A DNA stretch of 49,097 nt from CAYUFB01 sp964444125 (GCA_964444125.1 CAYUFB010000006.1:1-49097), one strand, 5' to 3'. Shown: positions 15,924 to 24,121, counted from the first letter of the stretch. The notes: generated from the sequence alone by a model not told the origin. Translations and numbers: made by a program.

Positions 15924-17150
15924 TTAGTTATCTAGTGCAACAAGTGCTAATGCTGCTGGTGCCACATCCATTGGATCTATTAATAATTTGGTATGATCTA
16001 CAATTCCTTCTAATTGATTTGGATAGATATAGTTTAATTTTGGAAATTTCTTGAATGGCAACGTCTGCAACCAAGGGTGAGAAATCACTCCAGTTCTAAT
16101 ATCTGGCAGATGTGACCCGCCACCGCAAAAATACATTTGATCTGGGAATTCTTTGACTTCCTCAAATTCTTCTAATGCAACTTCAAGTCCTTCTGTCCAG
16201 ATTGGTATATCTTTTGCTAATGACTCAGATACTTGTTTCATTTTTACTTCCCCTAGCGTTTGATTTGAATATTGTATCTTTAAGTCTTCTGCTTTCTCCA
16301 TATCTAGATTGAAATCTACCATGAGTCTTTTGGTAAATACCTCTCCTCCAAATGCATACATTTTTGTACCCATGACGGCACCTTTTTCTACTACTGCAAC
16401 ATCTGTAGTACCGCCACCAATATCAACGTAAATACCTGAGAAAGCTTCTTTCCTCGATCCCTTGACTGCTCTAGCTACTGCATATGGCTCTACGACTATA
16501 TCAATGATCTCAAGTCCAAGCGAACTGACTAATTCTCTTAGTGCATTTATATGTATATTTGGAGAAAAAGTGCTGTAGATTGAATATTCAGCTCTCGAAC
16601 CTGTAAATCCGATTGGATTGTCAATCTTGACGTTATCGACATAAGCAGATACTACTTTGGTACTAATTTCTTCTACTTGTGATACATTCAGCCCCATTTC
16701 ACTTGCTATATCTTCATGAACCTTGCTAAATAGTTCTTCTCGAACAGAAGTAATTACTTCGTCTAATTCTTTTTGCTCAATTTTCTTATCTGGATTTTCT
16801 CTTTCATAATCTGCTACTATTGTGACTCCTTTGACTAATTCACCTGCTATGCCTAATATAACTTTTTTGGGCAAATCTACTTCTTTGCCTTCAATCTTAT
16901 CTGCTACTGCAAGGGCTTTGCCTACACAGATATCAGTAGCTGATATGACGTTTTTCAGGTTCACAATCATAGCACTATGCATAGAATTGCTGTGTTGTGG
17001 GACTCTTGCATACCCAATGATATGTACCTGTCTATCTTCTTGTACCCGAAAGATACAAGCTTTGATAAACTTAGTGCCTACATCAAGAGCGAGCAATGTC
17101 TCATTGCTTACTTCATTATTACTTTTTTTGCTAAAAAACGGCAGTTTCAT
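15924..17150 (-). CDS. ftsA: FtsA-like actin-fold ATPase
   Basis: This 408-residue protein has the actin/Hsp70 fold: phosphate-1 motif LLALDVGTKFIK (about 19-30), phosphate-2 motif YVDIGGGTTDVAVVE, and the adenosine motif FCGGGSHLPDI. An SHS2-type insertion lies between about 85 and 165, as in FtsA, where it binds other division proteins. FtsA links FtsZ to the membrane; a C-terminal amphipathic helix is not obvious here. PilM of type IV pili has the same fold and is the main alternative, but no pilN or pilO follows. FtsZ is not in the window. Its promoter is probably within 17160-17220. Confidence 0.8.
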   Translation of the reverse strand: MKLPFFSKKSNNEVSNETLLALDVGTKFIKACIFRVQEDRQVHIIGYARVPQHSNSMHSAMIVNLKNVISATDICVGKALAVADKIEGKEVDLPKKVILGIAGELVKGVTIVADYERENPDKKIEQKELDEVITSVREELFSKVHEDIASEMGLNVSQVEEISTKVVSAYVDNVKIDNPIGFTGSRAEYSIYSTFSPNIHINALRELVSSLGLEIIDIVVEPYAVARAVKGSRKEAFSGIYVDIGGGTTDVAVVEKGAVMGTKMYAFGGEVFTKRLMVDFNLDMEKAEDLKIQYSNQTLGEVKMKQVSESLAKDIPIWTEGLEVALEEFEEVKEFPDQMYFCGGGSHLPDIRTGVISHPWLQTLPFKKFPKLNYIYPNQLEGIVDHTKLLIDPMDVAPAALALVALDN

Positions 17151-17275
17151 AGTAGATAATAGTTTACACGAAGTTGAGAAATTTTGCTATTTTTTGGAAT
17201 TATATAGTAAAATTCACTATATATATCAAACTTCAAACCATTAAAGGGGAATAAATCAACAAAACAATTTAATTA

Positions 17276-17304
17276 TTGATATTCCGAGCAAAGTGCTATA
17301 TAAT
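17276..17304 (+). promoter_or_regulatory. Promoter of the kinase-like / phosphatase cassette
   Basis: TTGATA (17276-17281), 17 bp, perfect TATAAT (17299-17304). The predicted start is near 17311, about 29 bases before the ATG. Confidence 0.7.
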
Positions 17305-17339
17305 TTATATATAAAGGATAGTTTCATTACTATATTTTT

Positions 17340-18263
17340 ATGACATATTTAAATACAATACTAGGTAGCAAAAGAGACAAAAAAAGTGAAGAAATACTTC
17401 TTAAATCAATTTTAAAAGAATACGAAAAGATTGATAAAGACACTATTGATTACCTAACAATGATACAAACAAGAGGTTCATATGCAATTCCCTGCAGAAT
17501 TGAGAATACTATATATAAACTTATTGCCGGGAAAAGGTATACAGACTCTTTCTACTCCTATTCTCAGAAAGAAACAAGCAAATACATAGATAACTATCAT
17601 ATTTATAAAAATATTCTTGACAAAGCAAAAATTATCACACCAACAGATAAAACAATAAGAAAAATACACGTCAGTAACAACAGGTACCTACTTCTTGAGA
17701 AACAGAGCTTCCAAGAAGGAGACTCAACGGAAACAGAACTCAAAATGGCGACAACCAAAGATAAAGCCATCAAATCTTTTATGATCTTATTAGAATCCTA
17801 TTTCAAAATTGATAACTATAATAAAAAATTACAAAATGAGAAAATTGTTGCCCTAGATCTAAAACCTTCAAACTTCATGCACAATGGAACATATATTGAT
17901 TTCACTCCTCCAAAACTTCAAGATATCGATTTACCCAAGAATTATAAGCCTACAGAATACGAAGCAATGAAACGTATATGGCATTATACAAACGAAGGGA
18001 ATTTATTATACTTGCTTATTAATGCGACGTTGGCCAATCCAGCTTATTTTGAAGAATATATAAATGTTTTACTTATTCCTCAACACAATAAATATCATAA
18101 TAAATTTCTTCAATTTTTAAAGTCACAAGATCTTCCTAACCACGTAATCCACATTACAAATATATACCATAGGAAACTACCTGGAATAGACCATAACAAC
18201 AATACTGCAAATGACATAAACATGAATATTATTAGACTTCTTAAATGGAAATTATCATTGTAA
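17340..18263 (+). CDS. Kinase-fold (aminoglycoside-phosphotransferase-like) protein
   Basis: This 307-residue protein is divergent, but its middle carries the catalytic loop of the protein-kinase/APH superfamily: LDLKPSNFM with Asp173 and Asn178, then TYIDFTPP with Asp187 as the metal-binding Asp. The lysine-bearing N-lobe is not clear; YLLLEKQSF (about 116-124) may be the hinge strand. A phosphotransferase acting on a small molecule or nucleoside is likely, though the substrate is unknown. Its last 19 bp overlap the histidine phosphatase gene, so the two are translationally coupled: a kinase and a phosphatase made together. It is A/T-rich with Lys, Asn and Ile in excess. A pseudokinase cannot be excluded. 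Confidence 0.55.
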   Translation: MTYLNTILGSKRDKKSEEILLKSILKEYEKIDKDTIDYLTMIQTRGSYAIPCRIENTIYKLIAGKRYTDSFYSYSQKETSKYIDNYHIYKNILDKAKIITPTDKTIRKIHVSNNRYLLLEKQSFQEGDSTETELKMATTKDKAIKSFMILLESYFKIDNYNKKLQNEKIVALDLKPSNFMHNGTYIDFTPPKLQDIDLPKNYKPTEYEAMKRIWHYTNEGNLLYLLINATLANPAYFEEYINVLLIPQHNKYHNKFLQFLKSQDLPNHVIHITNIYHRKLPGIDHNNNTANDINMNIIRLLKWKLSL

Positions 18264-18781
18264 GACATGGCCAGACAGACTGGAATTTATTTGGTCGTAA
18301 AATTGGGAAGAAAAATATTCCACTTAATCAAACTGGGAGAGAACAAGCCATTGAAATAGCTAATAAATTAGCCACACAGAAGATAGACTTCATCTCAACT
18401 TCTCCATTATCAAGAGCACATGAAACAGCCTTTATTATCAAAGATAGACTCAAGAATACTAACATAATAATAGATCCGGATTTAACAGAACTTGGACTTG
18501 GGAATCTGGAAGGACTCACTTCAACAGAGATAGAGAAGATTTTCCCAGGTTTCGATACTTACGACGAAAAGCATAGATCCACTGTCAGGGCAGAAAGCAT
18601 ATTAAAATCAACTAACCTCTGGAGAACTAAACTACACAAAATGAAGAGTATCAAAGACAATCAAACAATTGTATTAGTTACACATAAAATACGAACCTAC
18701 TCCATCTTATTAGCTTTGAGAAAAGATACAACCCCTATAAAACAATTTCAAAATTGTGATATCATTAATATTAATATATAA
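18245..18781 (+). CDS. Histidine phosphatase superfamily protein
   Basis: This 178-residue phosphatase (phosphoglycerate-mutase/CobC-like branch 1) uses a phospho-His intermediate. The RHG motif is at residues 7-9 (IVRHGQTDW), with Arg57 in SPLSRAHETA, Glu82 in LTELGLGNLEG, and the second His at 147 (LVTHKIR). All four catalytic positions are present, so it should be active. It overlaps the kinase-like gene by 19 bp. It is clearly related to the phosphatase domain inserted in the valyl-tRNA synthetase of this window; both have the LNQTG and SPLSRA segments. The substrate may be the product of the coupled kinase, or a nucleotide; this is inference. Confidence 0.88.
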   Translation: MEIIIVRHGQTDWNLFGRKIGKKNIPLNQTGREQAIEIANKLATQKIDFISTSPLSRAHETAFIIKDRLKNTNIIIDPDLTELGLGNLEGLTSTEIEKIFPGFDTYDEKHRSTVRAESILKSTNLWRTKLHKMKSIKDNQTIVLVTHKIRTYSILLALRKDTTPIKQFQNCDIININI

Positions 18782-18833
18782 GAGCAAATAATTCACTTAA
18801 CTGCTTACATAATTACTTTTCGGAAACTTATAT

Positions 18834-18862
18834 TTGAAAAATTCACGTCAACGTTATATAAT
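18834..18862 (+). promoter_or_regulatory. Promoter of the deoxyribosyltransferase-RHH gene
   Basis: TTGAAA (18834-18839), 17 bp, perfect TATAAT (18857-18862). It gives the third gene of the cassette its own control. Confidence 0.7.
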
Positions 18863-18881
18863 ATTAAATATCTATTAAATA
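18862..18881. promoter_or_regulatory. Tandem repeat, candidate RHH operator
   Basis: TATTAAATA occurs at 18862-18870 and again at 18873-18881, 11 bp apart (one helical turn), directly after the -10 element and covering the predicted start. Such spacing is typical of ribbon-helix-helix repressor sites, and the gene that follows encodes an RHH domain. Low complexity makes chance possible. Confidence 0.45.
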
Positions 18882-18888
18882 CTGATAA

Positions 18889-19464
18889 ATGAAAATATTT
18901 ATAATTGGAGACAGAAAGAAGGAATATACTTCAAAAATGACCCTTTTAATTACCGATACCCTTGAGAAAATTGGGCAAAATGTCGACAAATCCTTAATAA
19001 AAGTTGATCATAAATTAGATTATCTAAACTTTGACACAGCATATAAACGCAACATCAATTCCATTAGATCCTGTGATGTAATCGTTGCCGAAATAAGCGG
19101 GATATCAAGCGGAATAGGTTTTCTTTTAGCAAAAGGCGTTGAAGAGAAAAAACCAGTTATCGCCCTCTTTAACAAGGAGTCAAAAAATAATCCATCCCTA
19201 ACATTAAAAGGCATAAACAATAGACACTTCCATTATTACGAATATACGGCAAAGAGCTTAGAGAATATACTAAAAGACGCTTTAGATAAGGTAAAAAAAC
19301 AACTTGACACCAAATTCATCCTTATCATTCCATCAGAGATTGATAGATATCTTGAATGGGCTAGTGACTACAAAAGAATGCACAAAGCTCAAGTTGTCAG
19401 AGAAGCAATAGAGAAATACATGGAAAAAGACGAAGACTGGAAAGAATATCTAGCTTCAGAATAA
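18889..19464 (+). CDS. Nucleoside deoxyribosyltransferase-fold protein fused to ribbon-helix-helix domain
   Basis: This 191-residue protein has two parts. Residues 1-135 look like a nucleoside 2-deoxyribosyltransferase/DNPH1-type Rossmann domain: MKIFIIGDR start, SCDVIVAEISG, then SSGIGFLLAKG, and KKPVIALFN. The catalytic Glu expected in the G-x-E-x-G segment is missing (GIGFLLA), so it may bind a nucleotide without cleaving it. Residues 141-180 (TKFILIIPSEIDRYLEW, then HKAQVVREAIEKYM) match a CopG-like RHH DNA-binding domain. A ligand-sensing transcription factor is the best reading. A tandem repeat in its own promoter suggests autoregulation. It follows the kinase/phosphatase pair and is closed by a terminator. 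Confidence 0.6.
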   Translation: MKIFIIGDRKKEYTSKMTLLITDTLEKIGQNVDKSLIKVDHKLDYLNFDTAYKRNINSIRSCDVIVAEISGISSGIGFLLAKGVEEKKPVIALFNKESKNNPSLTLKGINNRHFHYYEYTAKSLENILKDALDKVKKQLDTKFILIIPSEIDRYLEWASDYKRMHKAQVVREAIEKYMEKDEDWKEYLASE

Positions 19465-19492
19465 AAATATCTTAGACTATATTCTTAAATTT

Positions 19493-19522
19493 AAAGTTTC
19501 CGACAAAGTCGGGAACTTTTTT
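19493..19522 (+). terminator. Intrinsic terminator of the cassette
   Basis: AAAGTTTCCGAC (19493-19504), loop AAA, GTCGGGAACTTT (19508-19519): a 12-bp stem with one G-U pair, followed by TTT. It lies 29 bp after the stop of the RHH fusion gene. Confidence 0.85.
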
Positions 19523-19608
19523 ATAACGAAAATCCATTAACAACAAAGCCGCAAATTACGATTGCGATATTAGCAAGGCAAAAACATTACAATTCGAAGA
19601 TTATAACT

Positions 19609-20244
19609 TTATCTTGGGAAACTTTCTTTGATAGATTTTTCTTGAAGATCTATCGTATCAATGATATGAGAATCAATCTCAAGACCAATTTTGGACAATC
19701 CTTTGACAAGCATCTTTAGAGGAAGACCTGCGACATTGAAGAAGCTACCATCGATATTTTGAATAAACATCCCTCCTCGACCTTGAACTGTATATCCTCC
19801 CACTTTATCTAGAGGCTCTTCCGATTTGGCATATTCTTGTAAGTCTGCCTTCTCTATATTGATAAATTCAACATTTGTAACCTGAACACCTTCATAAAGA
19901 AGTTTGTCGTTTTGCATGATAATTATCGCTCCTACCACTTTGTGTGTTTTGCCACTTAAGGTATCTAAGATCGCTTCCACTTCTTTAGAATTTTGAGGTC
20001 TTTGAATAATCTTGCCACCAACTGAGACTACCATATGATGTGCTACAACATACGCATCTTTCATCTTCGATGCCACAATAGTAGCTTTCTGAGTTGCTGC
20101 TTGCTTAGCAGCTTCTTCGGGACTAACCGTGAGATCTATTTGAGAGGGATCGAAACCATCAATAGGCACTACTTTGAAAGCTAGCCCAAGTTTGTTCATA
20201 AGACTTTTCTTTTGGGCAGAATCAGTAGCCAAAATTAACTCCAT
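19609..20244 (-). CDS. Maf-like nucleotide pyrophosphatase family protein with altered active site
   Basis: Maf proteins hydrolyse non-canonical or pyrimidine nucleoside triphosphates and are linked to division arrest. This 211-residue protein keeps the family frame: LILATDSAQKKSLM at the start, KIIQRPQNSKE, LSGKTHKVVGA, and EPLDKVGGYTVQGRGGMF followed by GSFFNVAGLPL. Two catalytic positions differ. The SPRR of the first motif is SAQK, and the catalytic Asp of GADT is His70 (AHHMVV). Activity may be lost or changed. It has its own extended -10 promoter (TGC-TATAAT, complement of 20276-20281). It is adjacent to the nucleotide-related cassette but on the opposite strand. Confidence 0.85.
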   Translation of the reverse strand: MELILATDSAQKKSLMNKLGLAFKVVPIDGFDPSQIDLTVSPEEAAKQAATQKATIVASKMKDAYVVAHHMVVSVGGKIIQRPQNSKEVEAILDTLSGKTHKVVGAIIIMQNDKLLYEGVQVTNVEFINIEKADLQEYAKSEEPLDKVGGYTVQGRGGMFIQNIDGSFFNVAGLPLKMLVKGLSKIGLEIDSHIIDTIDLQEKSIKESFPR

Positions 20245-20275
20245 TTAGGTTGTATAATATTTGGAAATACGCGTA

Positions 20276-20284
20276 ATTATAGCA
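20276..20284 (-). promoter_or_regulatory. Extended -10 promoter of the maf-like gene
   Basis: The minus strand reads TGC-TATAAT, with TATAAT complementary to 20276-20281. The -35 region is weak. Start is near 20269, about 25 bases before the ATG. Confidence 0.5.
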
Positions 20285-20357
20285 TATTTCATCTATTTTG
20301 TCGTCATTTTCACAAGTTGATCTGTGCCAGAATAATTAAGACTAAAACGGGTTTTGG

Positions 20358-21500
20358 TTAACTATAGACATCAATATCTTGAGGAATAAATTCTCTGAAA
20401 TTTTGAGGAGAAATAGTCACAGAAGTCGCAATCCCCTGCACTATCCTTTTGGCCACCTTCCTTGCAACTTTTGTCAAATTCCTTTCTAATTGTCTAATCC
20501 CTGCATCAAAACCAAGAGGATTAATAATCAAATCCCAAACATCGTCAGTAAACTGCAATTGTTGTTCCGATAATCCAACGGACTTGCGCACCTTTGGTAG
20601 CAGATAATTTTTGGCAATCACTTTCTTATCATCAGAAGAGTAACTTGAAAATCTAATGATCTCAAGCCTATCAAGAAGTGCAGAAGTGATACCACCAAGA
20701 TTATTTGCAGTAGTTATGAAAATTGTTTTGGATAAATCAACAGGAAAATCAATATAGTGATCCACAAAACTGGCATTCTGCTCCGGATCGAGGATTTCCA
20801 ATAATGCCGCCATCACATCAGCTCTCAATCCTGATTGACTACTTACTTTGTCAATTTCATCAAGCAAGATGAGAGGATTCATCACCTGGGTATTGACCAA
20901 TGCCTTGATAACCTGACCTGGTTCAGCATCTGCCTCTCCCTTGCTTCGTCCACGAAGTTCTGTAGCAGTCGCCATAGCACCAAGCGAAATCCTCACAAAT
21001 TTGCGCCCTAGAGCGTTTGCAATAGATTTCGCCATAGAAGTCTTGCCGACACCTTGGATACCTACAAAACACATTATAGGCGCATTTGCACTACTTCCTT
21101 GAAGCTGCTTCATCTTTTCTATAGCATTGATCTCTTGGTTATTATCCACTGGACTTCCTCCCATGCCTTGCAATTTCATCACCGCCATATATTCTAGGAT
21201 ATTGTTTTTTACCTCTTCAAGGCCATAATGGTTTGCGTCCATAGTTCTTTTGACCTCATCAAGTTCCAAATAGTCTGTAGTATATGTCCCCCAAGGGATT
21301 GCAGTCGCCCAATCAACGTATTTTTTGATTGTTTCAAATTCCGAAGAATATCCACCAATTTTGGCTGCAACAAGCAACCTATTGGTCATTATCTTCATCC
21401 TATCCTTCAATTCAATTGGGGATTTTGCAGACTCGATTGTCTGCAATAGTTTATCGATTTCAGGAATTTGTCCAATATCATTGACTTGGGCAGTAGACAT
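20358..21500 (-). CDS. Lon-like AAA+ ATPase lacking the protease domain
   Basis: This 380-residue protein aligns with the middle of Lon. It has the helical segment before the ATPase (VDWATAIPW about 62-70, DANHYGLEEVKNNILEYMAV about 88-107), Walker A GIQGVGKTS (147-155), Walker B LILLDEID (210-217), an arginine-finger region, and the sensor-2 segment GFDAGIRQLERNL. It ends where the Lon Ser-Lys protease domain should begin, and the substrate-binding N-terminal beta domain is also absent. It is therefore an unfoldase or remodelling ATPase and not a protease. No protease gene follows; the next gene is maf-like. It lies 26 bp downstream of the L25 gene, probably in the yidC-jag-L25 transcript. 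Confidence 0.85.
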   Translation of the reverse strand: MSTAQVNDIGQIPEIDKLLQTIESAKSPIELKDRMKIMTNRLLVAAKIGGYSSEFETIKKYVDWATAIPWGTYTTDYLELDEVKRTMDANHYGLEEVKNNILEYMAVMKLQGMGGSPVDNNQEINAIEKMKQLQGSSANAPIMCFVGIQGVGKTSMAKSIANALGRKFVRISLGAMATATELRGRSKGEADAEPGQVIKALVNTQVMNPLILLDEIDKVSSQSGLRADVMAALLEILDPEQNASFVDHYIDFPVDLSKTIFITTANNLGGITSALLDRLEIIRFSSYSSDDKKVIAKNYLLPKVRKSVGLSEQQLQFTDDVWDLIINPLGFDAGIRQLERNLTKVARKVAKRIVQGIATSVTISPQNFREFIPQDIDVYS

Positions 21501-21526
21501 AGATGTTTATTTTAAAATCGAATAAA

Positions 21527-22168
21527 TTATGCCTCTTGTTGCTCTTCTGTTTGACCCTCTTGCTCACCTTCAGCAGCAGCTTCTTCTGTTGGCCCTGCTA
21601 CCTCTTCAACTATCTCTTTCTGAGGTGGAGCAATATTTACCAATGCAAGATTAGCAATTTCTGGATTTGCTAATTCAACTCCTTCAGGTAATTTCAAATC
21701 AGATACCAAAATACTATCTCCAACTTGTGCAAGATTTGAGACATCTATCACAAAGTCACTAGGAATATCTTTTGGAAGACATCTGACCACAATACTATTT
21801 AGCGAGCTAACCAAGACACCAATATTGTTTTTGACTGCTGGTGCAAGTCCTTGAACTTCGACATTAATATTTGTGGTAAGTTTTGCAGTTGGATCAACTT
21901 CATACAGTGAAACGTGTAGGTATTGATCTTTAATTGGATCTTCTTGAACTTCTTTTATTATCACCTTTGATGTGCTGTCTCCTTCAATCTCAAGAGTTAT
22001 CAATTTACTTCCAGCAACTTCTTGCACATGCTTAAACTCCTTTGGGTCAATAACAATGTTTTCAGGTTCTCTTTTGGGACCATAAACAGATGCTGGAACT
22101 AGATTCTCTTGACGAAGATTTTTTACCTTTTTACCGGTAACATCTCTTTTTTTGGCTGTAATTTTCAT
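21527..22168 (-). CDS. rplY: 50S ribosomal protein L25 (general stress protein Ctc)
   Basis: This 213-residue protein binds 5S rRNA. It is the long Ctc-type form: an N-terminal L25 domain (ITAKKRDVTGKKVKNLR start, PASVYGPKREPENI) and the C-terminal TL5 domain (DIPSDFVIDVSNLAQVGDS, LKLPEGVELANPE). A Glu/Gln-rich acidic tail ends it. Length and motifs are standard. It is cotranscribed with jag and yidC upstream (27-bp gap). Confidence 0.95.
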   Translation of the reverse strand: MKITAKKRDVTGKKVKNLRQENLVPASVYGPKREPENIVIDPKEFKHVQEVAGSKLITLEIEGDSTSKVIIKEVQEDPIKDQYLHVSLYEVDPTAKLTTNINVEVQGLAPAVKNNIGVLVSSLNSIVVRCLPKDIPSDFVIDVSNLAQVGDSILVSDLKLPEGVELANPEIANLALVNIAPPQKEIVEEVAGPTEEAAAEGEQEGQTEEQQEA

Positions 22169-22195
22169 TATTTTTATTATTAAAACTAAAAATAT

Positions 22196-22675
22196 TTATG
22201 GCAAAAGTATAACTCGTCTAAATCCCTCTTCTCCTTCACTGATTGTTTCGACCCCCTCCTCTTTGCAAACCATATGGACTACCCTTCTTTCTGATGGATT
22301 CATAGCCGGTAATTCAATTTTTTGTTTATTGGTTTTGACTTGATCTATTGCCTTGAGAACTGTTTCTCTAAGCTGAGATTGCCTTTTCTCCTTATAATCA
22401 TTGATATCAACAACTACTCTAATATCTTCTTTAATTTCGTTTTCTCTGATTAATTTATTCAAAAACAAACTTACAACCTTCTCAAAAGCTCTAAGTGATT
22501 TGCCTTGAAAACCAATCAATAATCCCAGATCATCCCCCTTGATGTATACATTTATATATTTTCTATCCTCTTCACCTGTACTCATTTCTGCTGTGATCTC
22601 TGCACTAAGCTCCATAGCTTCAATAATTTCTTTCGCAAAATCAACTGCTTTTTTTACTAATTCTTCATTTTTCAT
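22196..22675 (-). CDS. jag: RNA-binding protein KhpB/Jag (KH and R3H domains)
   Basis: The 159-residue protein binds RNA and is usually encoded after yidC, as here (38-bp gap). It has a KH domain with the LGLLIGFQGKSLRAFE loop (about 51-66) and a C-terminal R3H domain (PAMNPSERRVVHMVCKE, with EGVETISEGEEGFRRVIL). The Jag-N domain found in Firmicutes is short or missing. A role in cell-wall and division control together with KhpA is known for the family; here it is inferred. Confidence 0.93.
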   Translation of the reverse strand: MKNEELVKKAVDFAKEIIEAMELSAEITAEMSTGEEDRKYINVYIKGDDLGLLIGFQGKSLRAFEKVVSLFLNKLIRENEIKEDIRVVVDINDYKEKRQSQLRETVLKAIDQVKTNKQKIELPAMNPSERRVVHMVCKEEGVETISEGEEGFRRVILLP

Positions 22676-22713
22676 AGTTTATTGTTTAATTAATTTTTAT
22701 CTCTTAAAATTAT

Positions 22714-23652
22714 TTAATGTTTTTTCTTTTTCTTCTTCTTTTTCTTTTTGGGGACCCCTTCTGCCAACTTATTTTCTTTCTGAGCTAACTCACTTTGCTT
22801 CACACCTAGCTCATTTTTCGCTTTGAATTTTTTGTTAATAGCTTCCTTTATTTTATCTTTTTTCATCACTCCTTGCTGGATTATAACAAACAAGCTTGTT
22901 GTCGCAAAATATAAACTTAAACCGCTTGGATAGTTCAAGGAGAAGAATCCTAGCATTAGAGGAAAGAACATCATCATCTGATTATTTGTTTCCTGGAATA
23001 CCTCAGCAAAACTTGGTTGTTCATCAGTTTTTTTCTTTGCATCCTTTTTCTCCTTCTTTTTAGGATTGATCGCTGTCATAACTTTCAATGAGAAGTACTG
23101 TGTCAAGACCAAAAATCCTGCAATCAACAAATATGGCCACACTCTTTCTAAATCCGTGAGGCCTATTGCATTTGCTGATTTACCAAGATTGAGAAGATTG
23201 CCCAAAAAGGTAATATCAAAGACTTCTTCGGAAGCAAACTTAGGAACGAAGCTATAAGCGATTTCATTAAATGCCTTAGTATCATGAGTAAGCAAATTCC
23301 TAATCACATAATTTATCTGAATCAATATTAATAACTGAATAATGATAGTAAAACATCCGGATAACTGCCCTGGAAGATACTTGCCTTGAAGCTTGGCAAG
23401 TTCCTGAGTTTGCTTTTCTTTGTTATTTTTGTATTTTTGTTTAATCTCCTCATATTTTTGCTGAAATTCTTTGTTCTTATCAACATTTTTAAGCTGTTTA
23501 TGGGTAAATGGGATCATAACCAACCTTGAAGCAAGAGCTATTGCAATCAATGCAAGTCCTAAATTATTTCCCAAGAGGCGATAAAATACCACAAGGATAT
23601 TAAACACCAAATCGTACAATGGTCCTATAAACAAAAATCCTCCTGAATTCAT
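22714..23652 (-). CDS. yidC: Membrane protein insertase YidC/Oxa1
   Basis: YidC inserts proteins into the cytoplasmic membrane. The 312-residue protein has an N-terminal segment GPLYDLVFNILVVFYRLLG, the ALASRLVMIPFTHKQLK region with the conserved Arg, a coiled cytoplasmic hairpin (YEEIKQKYKNNKEKQTQEL), and three further membrane segments. It lacks the large periplasmic domain of proteobacterial YidC, so it is the Gram-positive/Oxa1 type. It ends in a run of eleven Lys before the final His, a ribosome-binding tail. An internal Lys-rich loop (KKKEKKDAKKK) is also present. It heads the yidC-jag-rplY group; rnpA and rpmH are not next to it. Confidence 0.95.
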   Translation of the reverse strand: MNSGGFLFIGPLYDLVFNILVVFYRLLGNNLGLALIAIALASRLVMIPFTHKQLKNVDKNKEFQQKYEEIKQKYKNNKEKQTQELAKLQGKYLPGQLSGCFTIIIQLLILIQINYVIRNLLTHDTKAFNEIAYSFVPKFASEEVFDITFLGNLLNLGKSANAIGLTDLERVWPYLLIAGFLVLTQYFSLKVMTAINPKKKEKKDAKKKTDEQPSFAEVFQETNNQMMMFFPLMLGFFSLNYPSGLSLYFATTSLFVIIQQGVMKKDKIKEAINKKFKAKNELGVKQSELAQKENKLAEGVPKKKKKKKKKKH

Positions 23653-23788
23653 GAAATATAATTTAATTAATCTTTAAAATACTTGAAGATTCTACCACAT
23701 TTTGATTTTTCCTTCGACAAAAAATTGCCTGTATTTAGGCAAATTGGGGAAATTTGATGTATACTTAATTAATATTAATAATAAAAAT

Positions 23789-24100
23789 ATGGAAAAAAAA
23801 CTTGCCACAATAGAAAGTCAATTGGGCCGACTCGAAAAAAGAATGGATGCTGTATCTAGAGAAGTTGGAGCTCAGGAAGGACGCAGTCTCTATCAACAAA
23901 TCAATGAACTAGAAAAAAAATCGATCGAACTTGATAACCACATAACCCAGCTGCTTCGTGATGTTCAAAGCATCAGAAAATTAGTTGAATACGGAGACGT
24001 ACGACTCAAGGAGATTATGAAGGCACTAGCCTTGATTTATAGAAACACAGACGATTTGGAATCCAATTTGATTGAAGCCGAGAACATCAATACTAGATAA
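23789..24100 (+). CDS. Small coiled-coil protein, unknown function
   Basis: The ATG at 23789 (MEKKLATIESQLGRLEKRM) is preferred over an upstream start that would run through the promoter region (a TATACT box at 23759-23764). The 103-residue protein is almost wholly helical with heptads (IESQLGRLEKRMDAVSREV, then INELEKKSIELDNHITQLL), so a dimeric coiled coil is likely. I recognise no family. It sits 21 bp before the next small helical gene and both are likely cotranscribed. Confidence 0.65.
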   Translation: MEKKLATIESQLGRLEKRMDAVSREVGAQEGRSLYQQINELEKKSIELDNHITQLLRDVQSIRKLVEYGDVRLKEIMKALALIYRNTDDLESNLIEAENINTR

Positions 24101-24121
24101 TTCATTTATTAATTAACTACA

